Source: Anseranas semipalmata
Lineage: Eukaryota > Chordata > Aves > Anseriformes > Anseranatidae
Reading direction: 5' to 3'
Assembly (NCBI GenBank): GCA_013399115.1
Contig: VXAA01003989.1
Location: 1,684,997 to 1,748,996, forward strand
Length of the DNA: 64,000 nucleotides
Shown here: piece by piece, positions 9,591 to 20,029 of the stretch
Position numbering within the stretch: position 1 is the stretch's first letter
How the letters are laid out: the number at the start of each line of letters is the position of its first letter
Position numbers and translations under genes: made by a program
Notes under the pieces: model-generated
What the model saw: only the letters and a program-made list of their open reading frames with translations
Database searches by the model: none
Told to the model about the DNA's origin: nothing

Positions 9591-12500
9591 TTCCTTGCAT
9601 TCACAATACTAGATATTTTAACAGCATTTTCTGGTGGTTCCCTTTTTTCGATCTTTGGGGTTCAAAAGCTTGTGGCTGTATTTCAGCATATTTTCCAGTC
9701 TAGAATATAACTTTTCTCAGAGGACTCTGTGAGCTCCTGCCAATCCAGAATCATGCAGCCTGAGCACTGATGTGTCAAGACACATGAGGTGCGTCAGCAA
9801 GTGAGTATCTCACAGTGTGACAGGGCCATCGAACTTAGGATAAATCCCCTTTAAGTACACATCATCTGCTACACCTTCCCAGAGTCTTGCGTGAAGGCTA
9901 AATGATATGGTGTAGCACCAGGGGAAGCCAGAGACCTGTACTCTGTCCCAGTGAAAGTAGTTCTCTAAGGAAGAGGGCAGCAAAAAAAAACCAAATCAGT
10001 ATTTTGATGTGCCTTCCTCCCTGAAGTGAGATTTTAACAGCCGTGGGTGTGAACAAGAAACCACCTCATAAGTCTGTTTATTCTGATCCCTGACTGCATT
10101 AAGGCACTGACATGCTGTGACCTACAGCATCCTATGACAAGGTGTGCTGGCAACTGTGGTGCCTGCTTTGCTGGTGGATGCTCTCTCTTACAGGCTGAAT
10201 ACTTTCTCTCCTGGAAATACTTCCCAGCTTAAGTGTTGCGTGGGGCGCTCTTCATCCACATCAGCATTGCACTGACTGAGAGACATCCCTTCATAAAACT
10301 GTTGAGAGGTAGACCAGTGAGTCAGGGCTGGTGTTTCCTTGGGGATGCTATCACAAGCCTTTGGCTGGGCTATTTTCTTTGCCACCACATCTTCCATGAG
10401 GTCTGCCAGGAGCCTTGCTAAGAGGAATCGTTTTACGATGCTTTGTAACACCCACAGAGGACTGCACCTACCTCTTCACCGTGGGCACCACCAGCACTGG
10501 GATGGAGTGGCTGTTTTGCTGAAAAGAGGTCTTTTTTGACTCTTTCCTGCAATGTAACAAGCTCTTCATGTGGGCAGTACCATATTAAGGCCAGAATGAT
10601 AGAGGAACAGGTCTCCCCTGACTTAGCCCTGGACCCTTTCTTGGGGCCTCACCCGAAGAACTGTTTTTCCTCAAAAAGAGAGTCCTAGCAACCTAGCAGT
10701 GCACAAAATTGTGTGGTATGTTTCAGGGAGCCCTATCTGTATGTTTGATGTCAGTCAGTTTGCACCCATAGCTGTCTCTCCTGCTGCTCCTGTGGTGTTG
10801 TTCAGCACCTCCATAGCTGGCTCCAAGCAGGTATGCTTTTCTGGGTCTTTACACGCTAGACTTCCCTGAGACCTGGCTTATTTTTTTCAGTTGAAGGCTG
10901 TCTAGTTCCCTGTTGACATAATAGTGGTCCAAACTACTAGGAAATGCTTCTCAGGTGTCAAAAGTTTAGGCAGAGGCAGAGGAGTGCAGATCTGAGTAAG
11001 TATTAAGAAAGTGGTGACAACTGAAGTGACTCATCAAGTGGTTTTTTGAATTCAGTTCTCAGCCAAGGACTCTCACATTTCCACGTTAAAAAGCAAACAT
11101 AAAGAAGGCAGAGACTTTCAGGACATGGTAAAGGTTGTTTTCTGGTGACAGCGTTGAAGGCGGGTGATGATAGCAGTCCCTGACAGCCACAGCCCAGACA
11201 TTATTTCCACACAGCTCGGCTGGTCTGAGGATGGGAAGAGCGATAAAGGAGAGCAAGAGTGATACTTAGCCTTAGGAAAAGTCATCTAGCTCATGCCACC
11301 TGCAGGGGCAGCTCACTCCAGACCATCTGTCTTGGTGGGAGATGGGTTAGGGGCTGCCCTGGAGTCTTCCTAGGAGTGCTGCCAGAGTAAAGCTCAGGTT
11401 CTTTTCTTGACAGACAACTTTTTGGTGAGAAGAGGGTTCTGAGACAGTCAAAGCTTTTCTTCTGGGTATTTCTGCAAGTGGCACTTTGGAATGGCTTTCC
11501 ATGTCCGAGCCTCAGCTTTATATCAAAAAAAGGCTCTGGCTGAGGTCAGAACAAAAGTGGATGAGATGCCCTGTTTCGTTCCCCTCGACAAGACTGCTAG
11601 CTCAGTGCATCCGAGGGATAGAGCGGGTGGTTTCTGGCTGCACGTACCTTGTTTTGCAGAGACCCAGCACATTGTGTCTGGGATCAGATTTGTACAAATG
11701 CAGCCTGTGCTTCCACCTGCAACTGGGTCAGCATAATTTTCAGCTATTAAAACATGGTTCACCCTCAAAACAAAACAAAACAAAACAAGCAGGTCATAAG
11801 CATGTCAACATTTATGTCTGAACTCACAAACACTTCTGATCATTTTAATTACTCTGTACGCCAGCTGCAAATGGGAATAACAATGCTCTTGTTTGCTCAG
11901 TGTGGGAAACGCCAGCAACCCCTGGCTCAGCATTTGGAGAGTGCCTGCAATGAATGAGGAGCAGCGCACAAACACAGGCACGCTGCCTGGGGAAACTGAG
12001 GCAGGGAGCAGCAAAGACATTACACGGGAGGTAAGGGACACAGTAAAGAGCACAGAGTCCAGGCCTCCAGGCTCCTAATACAATGCAATGTTCATAGATC
12101 TCTTTCCCTCTTGCTTTCTCTTGCCATAATTAACACATCGGGTTCATTATGGACTTCAGTGAGAAAAATAAATCCTAGGATTAGAGTCTTTGGGCAAACC
12201 CTTAGTGCATAGCCAACATAAGCAAGCCATTGGGCAGAAATTGCATTACGGAGGGACTCAGAAATGCTGAAAAAAACTACAGAGGCATGCTTTTGATTTG
12301 CAAAGTGTTTGAGCGTCTAGGACAGGAGTGCAGAGCCAGCGCTACCTGCAGGTATAAGGGACCGCTCAGCGGTGCTCGGGGCGGGTGCGTGCTTATGAGG
12401 AGCAGCCCGTGGCTCACTGGGGCAAGCAGGGAGCAGCTGCAGTGACTTCGTGCCCTGTGTTCGTAGGACTCGCCTCAAGCACCCTGATCTGTGCGGCAGA

Positions 12501-14976
12501 AGCCTGCAGCAGACACGTGCCGTGTGGGAAGCTCCTCGGGAGCACGGCGTGGTTGCCGGCCAAGGGCATCGATCTCGCCGGGCACAAATTCTTCTTCAGC
12601 ACTGGAGGCCGCTTGCGGCCGCGGCCTCTCCTGAACAGACTAAATGAGGCTCTGTTAAATCTGCAAAGCCGCTCGTTCACAGGCTAATGTTCTCCTCTTA
12701 CTTGGGGAGGGGAAAATGGGTATTTTTTTCTGGAGGGGGCTGTGTATTTTGAGTCAGATTTAGTGCAAGCGCAGTGCAGTTTTCACTGTGAAAAATGAAA
12801 CCTCGAGGTCAGCCTCGGAAGAGGGTGTAACCCCAAGATTTGTTCTATTTCTGCAAAATCTTTCCAGCACCTGATCAGCACATCAAGCTGAGTACATCTC
12901 TGTCACTAGCATGTGGACTAGATCAGGAGTGTAAAAAATCAATACCAAGTTGTGCCTTAAATTAAATTCCCTGAACTTAAAAAGAAGACATAAGGAATGC
13001 TAATGGTTTTTATTTTTCCATTTATGAAAAAAAAAAAATTCTACACTTTCAAATTCTTTTGGTGAGCATGAAAGTGATATATTTGTGAGGAAAGCAGATG
13101 CTCAATTTTGTAATGATATGAGTTGGAGGGAAATCACAAGATTTGGTTTGAAGGTAATTATCTGTGGACAGCAGTAAGCAAGGATACGAACAGGGAGCAG
13201 ATTCGGCAGAAATTCGGCTAGAAAATTTGTAATGTTCACGCTGTTACACCTCAGTTCCCACCGTTGTGGGCAAAAATGCCATTGTTGTCAATGGCAATAA
13301 ATGGCACGTGGCAGGAAAAAAAAGTAACCAACAGGATTAACAATGGCCCACGCTCTGGTCTAGAGATTTGGGAAGATGGAACTGGCTGTATGAGGTGGGT
13401 GGGTTAAATCATTGCTGCAAGGGAGAATTAAGATCAATCTCATTAAAGTCACTAAAATTCAGAGCCTGAGGGCTCAGGTTCATGAAGGAGATAGCGGAGG
13501 TTGTGATCTGCGCCAGAGGATCTGCCCGTGGGCATGCCTTTGTCCTGCTACAGTTGATGCCGCTCTCCCAGCCCTGTACCGCCTTGCATTACACCCAGGG
13601 CCAATCTAGCCTGAATTAGGAGAAGCTGCCATGGAGCAGATCTCTGCCAGCTTATGGTAAGCAGTGCCTGCAGTGCCTGCACCCTGCGCTTTCCCTGGCA
13701 GGTGCCCTGGGCTTAGCTGAGAGCTGCTCCCCCACCTCTGCTTTCCTATCCCAGTTATCCAAATGCATCTCCCTGGTCCTGTTTGCTTCTCGGAGGGGCT
13801 TCGTCTTCCAGCTACAAACCATCCAAGCACTTTGCCTGACTTGGAGGCGCATCCTGGCTTGTGGAAAAACCCCGTCCTCGTCCTCCTCCTTCCAGAGAGG
13901 GAAGAAGGAGCCAGTGCAGCAAACATGGGGTGAACAAAGGAAGTGTTTATAGCATTTAATTAGGGATGATATCTAATAATAAAAATGCATGATTGATTTA
14001 GAAACACCTTGGGGTCTCAGTAATCAGCAAAAGCACGCGTACTCCTTGGGGTGGGTTTTGCCATTGCACAGACAGGCATCAGGCAGGGCTGGCTCCTTCC
14101 CCGTGGCCGCGCTCAGCCCTGAAGCCACGATGGTGCCGATGCTGAAGCGTGGTGCCAGGCGACAGCTGAGCCCAAAGCCTGGTCCCAGTCGTTGCTGTGC
14201 TGGTAATTACCTGGCTGGTAATTGGAGCCAAACCTGAACACCGGTTTGGAAATGTTGCTGGAGCTGGAGTGGAACCAGCGTCAGTCACAGCTGAGCGCCG
14301 TCCAGCAGTTCAGCAAAGACCACGGTGTTTGGGCTTCCTGTAGAGAAGGGAACTTAAATCATTGTGATTTGCATGTGAGCTTGCCGGGAAGAAGACACAC
14401 GATCAACCACTTCTCCCTGCCTTCTTCTTTAGAATTTTGCCTGCTGCACTCCTCGGCTGGCCATCACATGGGGCATGCCACCAGCAAGGGCGCGCTGCCG
14501 TCACCTGTAGTCCTGCCCTGCATCTCCCCGGTTTCACGACCCACCCGTTTCACGACCCTGCTCTCATCCTGTATGCACTGGGCTGCCCCAACTCATCCAG
14601 GCACATCCTCTGGAGCCGCTTGGGTACCACTGGCAAGCTGCGCTAAGTCACTGCGCTCAGCGGATGGAGACCGTGGCCGAGGGCCAGCTCGGAGGGGGCA
14701 GGATGGGATCCCTGGCTCCCTGCTCCCTGGGCACAGTGGTGGCTCCCGAGGGGACCCAGTTCTTGTTTGAGTTTTTTTTTTTTTTCCCGATAGAAGTGTT
14801 TTTCCATAGGGATGTGGCCACGCTGGGAGCAGCTTCTGTTTTGCCCTGTGCTAGCCAGTGCATCTGAGCAGAAAATTATGATGAGTGGTCTCCCCTTTGC
14901 TACTGAAAGAACTTACCAGGAAAAAAAAAAGAAAGAAAGAAAGAAAAAAACAATTAAAAAAAAAAAAAAAGATTTC
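9591..14976. other. Intergenic region between LZTFL1 and CCR9, part 3
   Basis: Mixed AT-rich and moderately GC-rich sequence. GC-rich patches with scattered CpG occur near 12350-12640 and 14080-14760. Simple repeats include an AAAAC tract near 11766-11787, a tandem GTTTCACGACCC pair near 14530-14560, and A/GAAA tracts at 14922-14970. No gene is recognised; open frames up to 182 codons follow the GC-rich patches. Confidence 0.45.
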
Positions 14977-15084
14977 CACCTGTGTTTGAGCCACCTAAAC
15001 CATGCAAACCACAGAGAAAACAGCCGCTCAGAGGTTCAATTAGGCCCGGGTGCCGGGAGCACACGCCCAGCGCAGCCTACAAAA
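14977..15084 (+). promoter_or_regulatory. Candidate CCR9 promoter
   Basis: In about 110 bp the plus strand carries an E-box CACCTG (14977-14982), an octamer-like ATGCAAAC (15002-15009, one mismatch to ATGCAAAT), a RUNX-type AAACCACAG (15006-15014), and a TATA-like CTACAAAAAG (15077-15086). A short ATG exon with a consensus donor follows 40 bp later. E-protein and RUNX sites fit a thymocyte gene. The motifs are seen; the promoter role is inferred. Confidence 0.4.
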
Positions 15085-15123
15085 AGCCCTGGGCTCGGCG
15101 TGGGTGCGCAGAGCAGGCAGGGC

Positions 15124-15153
15124 ATGCAGGACCTCCCCGCAGCGACCCTCCCG
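15124..15153 (+). CDS. CCR9: Candidate first coding exon of CCR9
   Basis: ATG plus nine codons (MQDLPAATLP) end exactly at a strong donor, CCG|gtgagt. Joining it in phase 0 to the acceptor at 18148-18149 keeps the CCR9 frame (next codon GTC). Human CCR9 isoform A has the same plan, with a short upstream exon adding 12 residues in phase 0. The peptide itself is not visibly similar to the human one, so this is a structural prediction without transcript support. Confidence 0.45.
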
Positions 15154-15972
15154 GTGAGTCCCCCCCTCCGCTTTCGGGGTGCTTGCTTCCCACGCGCAGC
15201 CTCAGCGGAAAGGAAGCCGAGCTACAAATCGCCTTTTTATTTTGGAAAAGCAGCTCGCTTCCCGTTGGCCTCACCCAGTTAGGATCGATCTTTTCCATTG
15301 CAGTACAAGGTAGGTCTGAAGACTAATGGGAGTTATAATAACACAGTTATTGTGCGTCGCTCCCGCAGCGTCCCCAGCCAACGCCTGCAGCAGCTGCTCG
15401 AACAACGCTTGGTGCACCTCGACAGACGGTTTCTCGAGGCTCGGCTCCACACGGCTGCGGTTCTGCAGGGAGATTTCGGCATGCTGAGGGATTTTTGAGC
15501 AGACAACCTGCAGCAGGTGGGGCCTGCCGGGTCTGATGCTGCTGGGAGGGATGAGCCGTGCAGAGGTGCATCGAGCCATGTCTTTCCCCCCAAAATAAGC
15601 AAAAAGAGGTCACTAATTCTGGTTACTGAGCTGCCCCTCCTTGTCTTGAGGGACAGCCTGCTGCCTGGTCAACTTGCAGTGTGCTGAGAGGCCACTGCAG
15701 GAGAAAATCAAGTGGTCGCTAGAGCATCTGAAAGGTCATTATACCTAAAACTGAATTATTTCTATTATTAATCTAACCCATAGTGAGTGCAGCGACAACA
15801 AAACCCCAGCGTGAGGCCACCGCTGTGGTTAGCACGCTGCACCTTCTGCCTGGAGGCTGACTTTGTGACGCTTTGCTTCTCGGATTGCACAAATCCAGCT
15901 CGGTGTTTGGCTGCCTCCGCATTTACTGCGATATGAGTGAGCCCGCGTGTTACAAAGGGGCTGCAGCCAGAC

Positions 15973-15994
15973 GGGAATGGGGACGGGGATGGGG
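15973..15994 (+). other. G-quadruplex-forming motif
   Basis: Four G runs with short loops, GGG-aat-GGGG-ac-GGGG-at-GGGG, on the plus strand in the probable CCR9 intron, about 840 bp after the candidate first exon. It fits the canonical G3+N1-7 pattern. Confidence 0.6.
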
Positions 15995-18122
15995 ACGATC
16001 CCCTTGTGGGTCTGTTGCCACCAGAGGTTTTGCCACGTGCAGCCAGGGCTGGGAGAGGAGCATTTTCCACCAGTTTATGCAGCACTGCCCAGCATCGTTC
16101 ATATACGCATGGCTATGGCTGGTCTTAATTTCTATGTCTTAGTATTTATGTATAGGTGTTATATAGATGGTTTCTTTCAGCCTGCTTACATATTTTTATT
16201 GGTGTAAATTCTGAGCTACACAGTAGTGTTGGTATGCTTTGGCCATTTACATGGTTGTCTGCATTGAAAAGAGGACAAATAAAAAATATTTTGAATTTTG
16301 CGCATCAGCAATTCAGCTGCTATGCACAGGGCACGGATGGCATTTTTATGAATTAGGTACTAACCTTATACCTATATTTGACCCTCCAGGGACCAACATA
16401 ACTCTACATGTAAGTCTTGATAGAAAATGTAAAAAAGCTATGAGCACATTCTTATGGCTATTTTTGTTTCTTCAGTTTATTTTAAGCAAGTACTCTGCAC
16501 TGAGACTGATGTTCTTTTATTGCAAAGAACTCATGCTGCAAACCTCACTCCTAGATAATTCGTATTCATTAAAGTTGCTCCATGGAGACAAAAAAAATGG
16601 AAGGTTTGGCCCCCAGTTCGTACTTTCTGAATGCAATCATTTCTCAACAGACAAAAAAGACTGCTTTAGATATTTTTTGGACCAAGTTACAAAACCCTGC
16701 AAATATTTGCTGCAAACACCCCCTCCCAAGAGTGCACAAAGAGGCGAAGGACAACTCAGGCCGGAGGGCAGCATGAAGACCCGCTCGCTGTCCCTAAGAG
16801 AAGCTTCTTGCAGAGAGCCGGCTGCGCTGGCCAGCTCGTGGCCGATACGAGCGCAGGATGCGGAGGCGACCTGCTCGCCTCACATCAACTCCTGCCCCAG
16901 TTAACACTCGTGCTTTTAGCTGGCACACAGGAGAAACCGAAGGGAAAACAGACGTACGTGAGTGTTGGCTGTTTCCCCCTGAAAAGGCTGCGCTCGGTGG
17001 TGGCTGTGTGACCGGGCTCTGCCTTTGGTGGTGGCAGCCAGGCTCCAACACAAAACAATCTGCAGCGAGAAAAAAAAGAACAAAACAGTTTTTCTTTCTT
17101 ATGGGAGCATAACGAGCTGCTGTGCAGGGTCCAGCATCATGCTGCTGCTCGCAGATAAGAGTTGCTGCAGGCAGAGTGCGGGGGATGCCGATATCACTCA
17201 TTGCAGAGGATGCAAATATTTTAACACTGCAAGCTACCCCTAAGGGCAGATACTTTCCCTTGTTAGGAAATTTGACAATTTGAGAGAGACATGTTGCTTA
17301 TTCTCATGAAGCTTTTGGAAGTTATGATGCGTTTAGATGACTTTCTTTTTTAATGTGTGCACTGGGGACTCTACATCTTATTAAAAATGAAATCGCAGTG
17401 ACTCTAGTAAGTCAAAGGATGTAATCAGCCCAGCAGCAGAGAGAAGCCGAAGCCCTAATTTAGCCTAAATGCAATTTTTACTGCATTAAGGATCTTTTCT
17501 GCCTGTCTATTAGCAAAATGGAAACATCTCAGTAACTCGAACCAGCGACATCAATTACTGCTTGGTTTGCTTATCTCCTGGCCAGACTCATTTCAAAGGG
17601 TTACAAAGCTTTGGTCCAGAAAGCTAACCGTGAGTCCTGCTGAGGTTTTTATAAAGATAAAATAATTGAGAGAAAGACTCACAGTTCTGTTTCAAAGCCA
17701 TTTCAAATTGGTTGTTTTGCCCCCATCTTTCCTCTCCAGGTTGTGGTGCCTCCTTCAAGACTGAGTTGAAATTTGGCTGAAGATGGCACTTGCAAGCATT
17801 GTGAGTACACAACGATGTTGCTGTGTAATCTCGGTTTTTCCTTCTCTCACCATCAGTTTTCTTCTCCCGAGAGCCAACTGTTCTGCCCCACCATAGCAGT
17901 AATACAAAGCTATTTTCCCTACCTCTTTCCAAGTTTGAGATTTTGCATTTTGTTATGTATTTGAAGCTTCTCTCGAGGGTGGGTGCATTTCAAGCCATCT
18001 GAAACCCACCGTGTTTTGCTGGGCAGCCTTTGTGCTTTCCAACCTAAAATAGGAGATGTTGAGGATCTTAAACTACATCTGGTGGAGAGGGGCAAATTTA
18101 TGCTCTACTGGGCAACCTCAAC

Positions 18123-19298
18123 ATGAATTTACCTGGTGTCCCCTCACAGGTCACCCAACCTGGCAAGACCAGCCTGGATTACTACAGGAATGACAGCACA
18201 GTGCTGTCCCACTATGTGGACCCTGCCAACGACACGGAGCTCATGTGTGACAGGAGGCAGGTCTGGCAGTTTGCTCGAGCCTTCCTGCCCGTGTTTTTCT
18301 GGCTCATCTTCTCTGTGGGCACAGTGGGAAACGCCTTGGTTGTTCTTGTCTACTGCAAATACCGCTTCAGGAGGAGCATGATGGACCGCTACCTGCTGCA
18401 CTTGGCCATCGCAGATCTGCTCCTCCTTTTCACCCTCCCTTTCTGGGCCAAGGCTGCTTCTGCTGGCTGGGTCTTTAGGAATTTCATGTGCAAAGTCGTC
18501 AACAGCATGTATAAGATCAATTTCTACGGCTGCATATTGTTTCTAACGTGCATCAGTTTTGACAGGTACATCACCATTGTCCAGGCAACAAAAGCTAAAA
18601 CTTCCAAGCAAAGGCGGCTCCTGCGCAGCAAACTCATGTGCTTGGCCGTCTGGCTGACGTCCATCAGCCTGTGCATCCCTGAGATCATGTACAGCCAAAG
18701 CAAGCAAATCGGTAACATGACTGTGTGCAAAATGATGTACCCGCCAAACGTTAGCATGGTCTTCAGAATTGCCGTCCTGGCTCTGAAAGTCACGATAGGC
18801 TTCTTCCTCCCACTCCTGGTCATGGTTATTTGCTACACCCTGATCATCAACACCCTCCTCCAAGCTAAAAGATGCCAAAAACAGAAGTCGTTGAAGATCA
18901 TCACCATGATCATCACTGCCTTTCTCCTCTCTCAGTTCCCGTACAACATCATTTTGCTGGTCAAGACCATCAACACGTACACCGGGGCAGGGTACAGCTG
19001 CCAGGCCACCAACAGGCTAGACATCGGCCTGCAGGTCACCCAGAGCATCGCCTTCCTCCACAGCTGCCTCAACCCCTTCCTCTATGTTTTTGCCGGCGAG
19101 CGCTTCAGAATGGCGCTGGCCAGGATGGTGTGGAGGCCCAGGGGCCAGGAGCAGTGCTCCTCCGTGTGTGACAGCCAGGAGCACAGCTCCAACTGGTCCT
19201 TCGCCATGCTGGGGCGGCGACGGGTGAGGAGCTCGCTCACCCTCAGCACCCATTTGACCTCCTCCGTTGTGCCCGCCTCGTGCCAAGTCCTCATGTAA
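18123..19298 (+). CDS. CCR9: C-C chemokine receptor type 9
   Basis: Seven-transmembrane Gi-coupled receptor for CCL25, guiding thymocytes and gut-homing lymphocytes. The 391-codon frame shows all class A landmarks: N-glycosylation sites N23 and N36, tyrosines 20-21 before them, GN in TM1, LAIAD in TM2, C123 and C202 for the TM3-ECL2 disulfide, C42 and C293 for the N-terminus-ECL3 disulfide, DRY at 147-149, and NPFLY at 317-321. CCR9-specific matches include FMCKVVNSMYK, LCIPEI and LSQFPYN. The C-tail is Ser/Thr-rich. The annotated start is uncertain: codons 1-9 end in ccctcacag, a good splice acceptor, so the ATG at 18123 may be intronic and translation may begin in an upstream exon. FYCO1 lies downstream in convergent orientation. 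Confidence 0.95.
   Translation: MNLPGVPSQVTQPGKTSLDYYRNDSTVLSHYVDPANDTELMCDRRQVWQFARAFLPVFFWLIFSVGTVGNALVVLVYCKYRFRRSMMDRYLLHLAIADLLLLFTLPFWAKAASAGWVFRNFMCKVVNSMYKINFYGCILFLTCISFDRYITIVQATKAKTSKQRRLLRSKLMCLAVWLTSISLCIPEIMYSQSKQIGNMTVCKMMYPPNVSMVFRIAVLALKVTIGFFLPLLVMVICYTLIINTLLQAKRCQKQKSLKIITMIITAFLLSQFPYNIILLVKTINTYTGAGYSCQATNRLDIGLQVTQSIAFLHSCLNPFLYVFAGERFRMALARMVWRPRGQEQCSSVCDSQEHSSNWSFAMLGRRRVRSSLTLSTHLTSSVVPASCQVLM
18148..18149 (+). other. Probable splice acceptor inside the CCR9 open frame
   Basis: The sequence ttacctggtgtcccctcacag|GTCACC has a pyrimidine-rich tract and a consensus AG. The exon would begin at 18150 in phase 0. In human CCR9 the long coding exon is likewise preceded by an intron near the N-terminus. 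Confidence 0.6.
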
Positions 19299-19998
19299 GC
19301 CAGTACCTCACAAGGGGTACCAAGCACGGCCTTTCAGACACGGTTCCTGCACCCCAAAGACTGCCTCGGAGGAGGGCTGGACCTCCTTGGTTGTGCCCAG
19401 GTCCATGTGTGCTGGCGTCAGCAGGAGCGGGGCCACCAAGGGCTCATCACACGCCTCCTCCATGCCGTGCCTGGCCAGACCGGGCCTCACTCGCGCAGGG
19501 AAGTGAAACCTTCAGCACCACGCAGCAAAATGGAGCCGGACGTGCTGTGAGCAGAGCTGACAGAGGGTAAGAGCTACCTTTGAGGCAGCTCCAAGTACCC
19601 AGCCCACCTGTGGCTCCAACCATGGCCCGAAACAGCAAGCCCCTCAGGGAAGCTGCGAGCCCGGCAACAGCAGCAGGCCCGGCTGAAGCAGGACGAGCCA
19701 CCTTCCCATCCATGGCGAGCGGCAGGAGGGAGCGGAGCCTTTGCTGAATACCAGCTCCCCATTAACTCGGTTGCCAGCCATTGCTCGATTTCAGTGCGTG
19801 AAGGCTGTTCCCTGCGCACGCGGACACAATCCTGCTTTGTGGGACAGGCTGCTCGTGTTGCAAAGGAAAGCTGATCTTTCATTCTCGTTACAGAATTAAA
19901 TCCTTCTCCTGTATTTTAGCTCTTTGATGTAGGGTGAAAGTAGGCGCAATTTATTTGCTGCAGCTTGTATTTCTCTGCATTGGCAAGCCACCACTAGC

Positions 19999-20016
19999 AA
20001 TAAAACTCGCAATAAA
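19999..20016 (+). terminator. Tandem polyadenylation signals, likely for CCR9
   Basis: Two AATAAA hexamers, at 19999-20004 and 20011-20016, about 700 bp after the CCR9 stop codon on its strand. This would give a 3' UTR of roughly 0.7 kb. An earlier ATTAAA near 19896 is an alternative. Confidence 0.45.
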
Positions 20017-20029
20017 AATTCAAGGCCAT

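Larger units (their letters stand above)
15154..18149. other. Probable CCR9 intron
   Basis: About 3 kb between the candidate first exon and the main exon. It holds a G-quadruplex-type run at 15973-15994, an A-rich stretch near 17060-17080, and a 221-codon open frame at 16239-16904 without family resemblance, which I do not call a gene. Confidence 0.45.

Noticed and set aside
16239..16904. 221-codon plus-strand frame upstream of CCR9
   Set aside because: No recognisable domain or family. It lies in the probable CCR9 intron, and its product looks random in composition.
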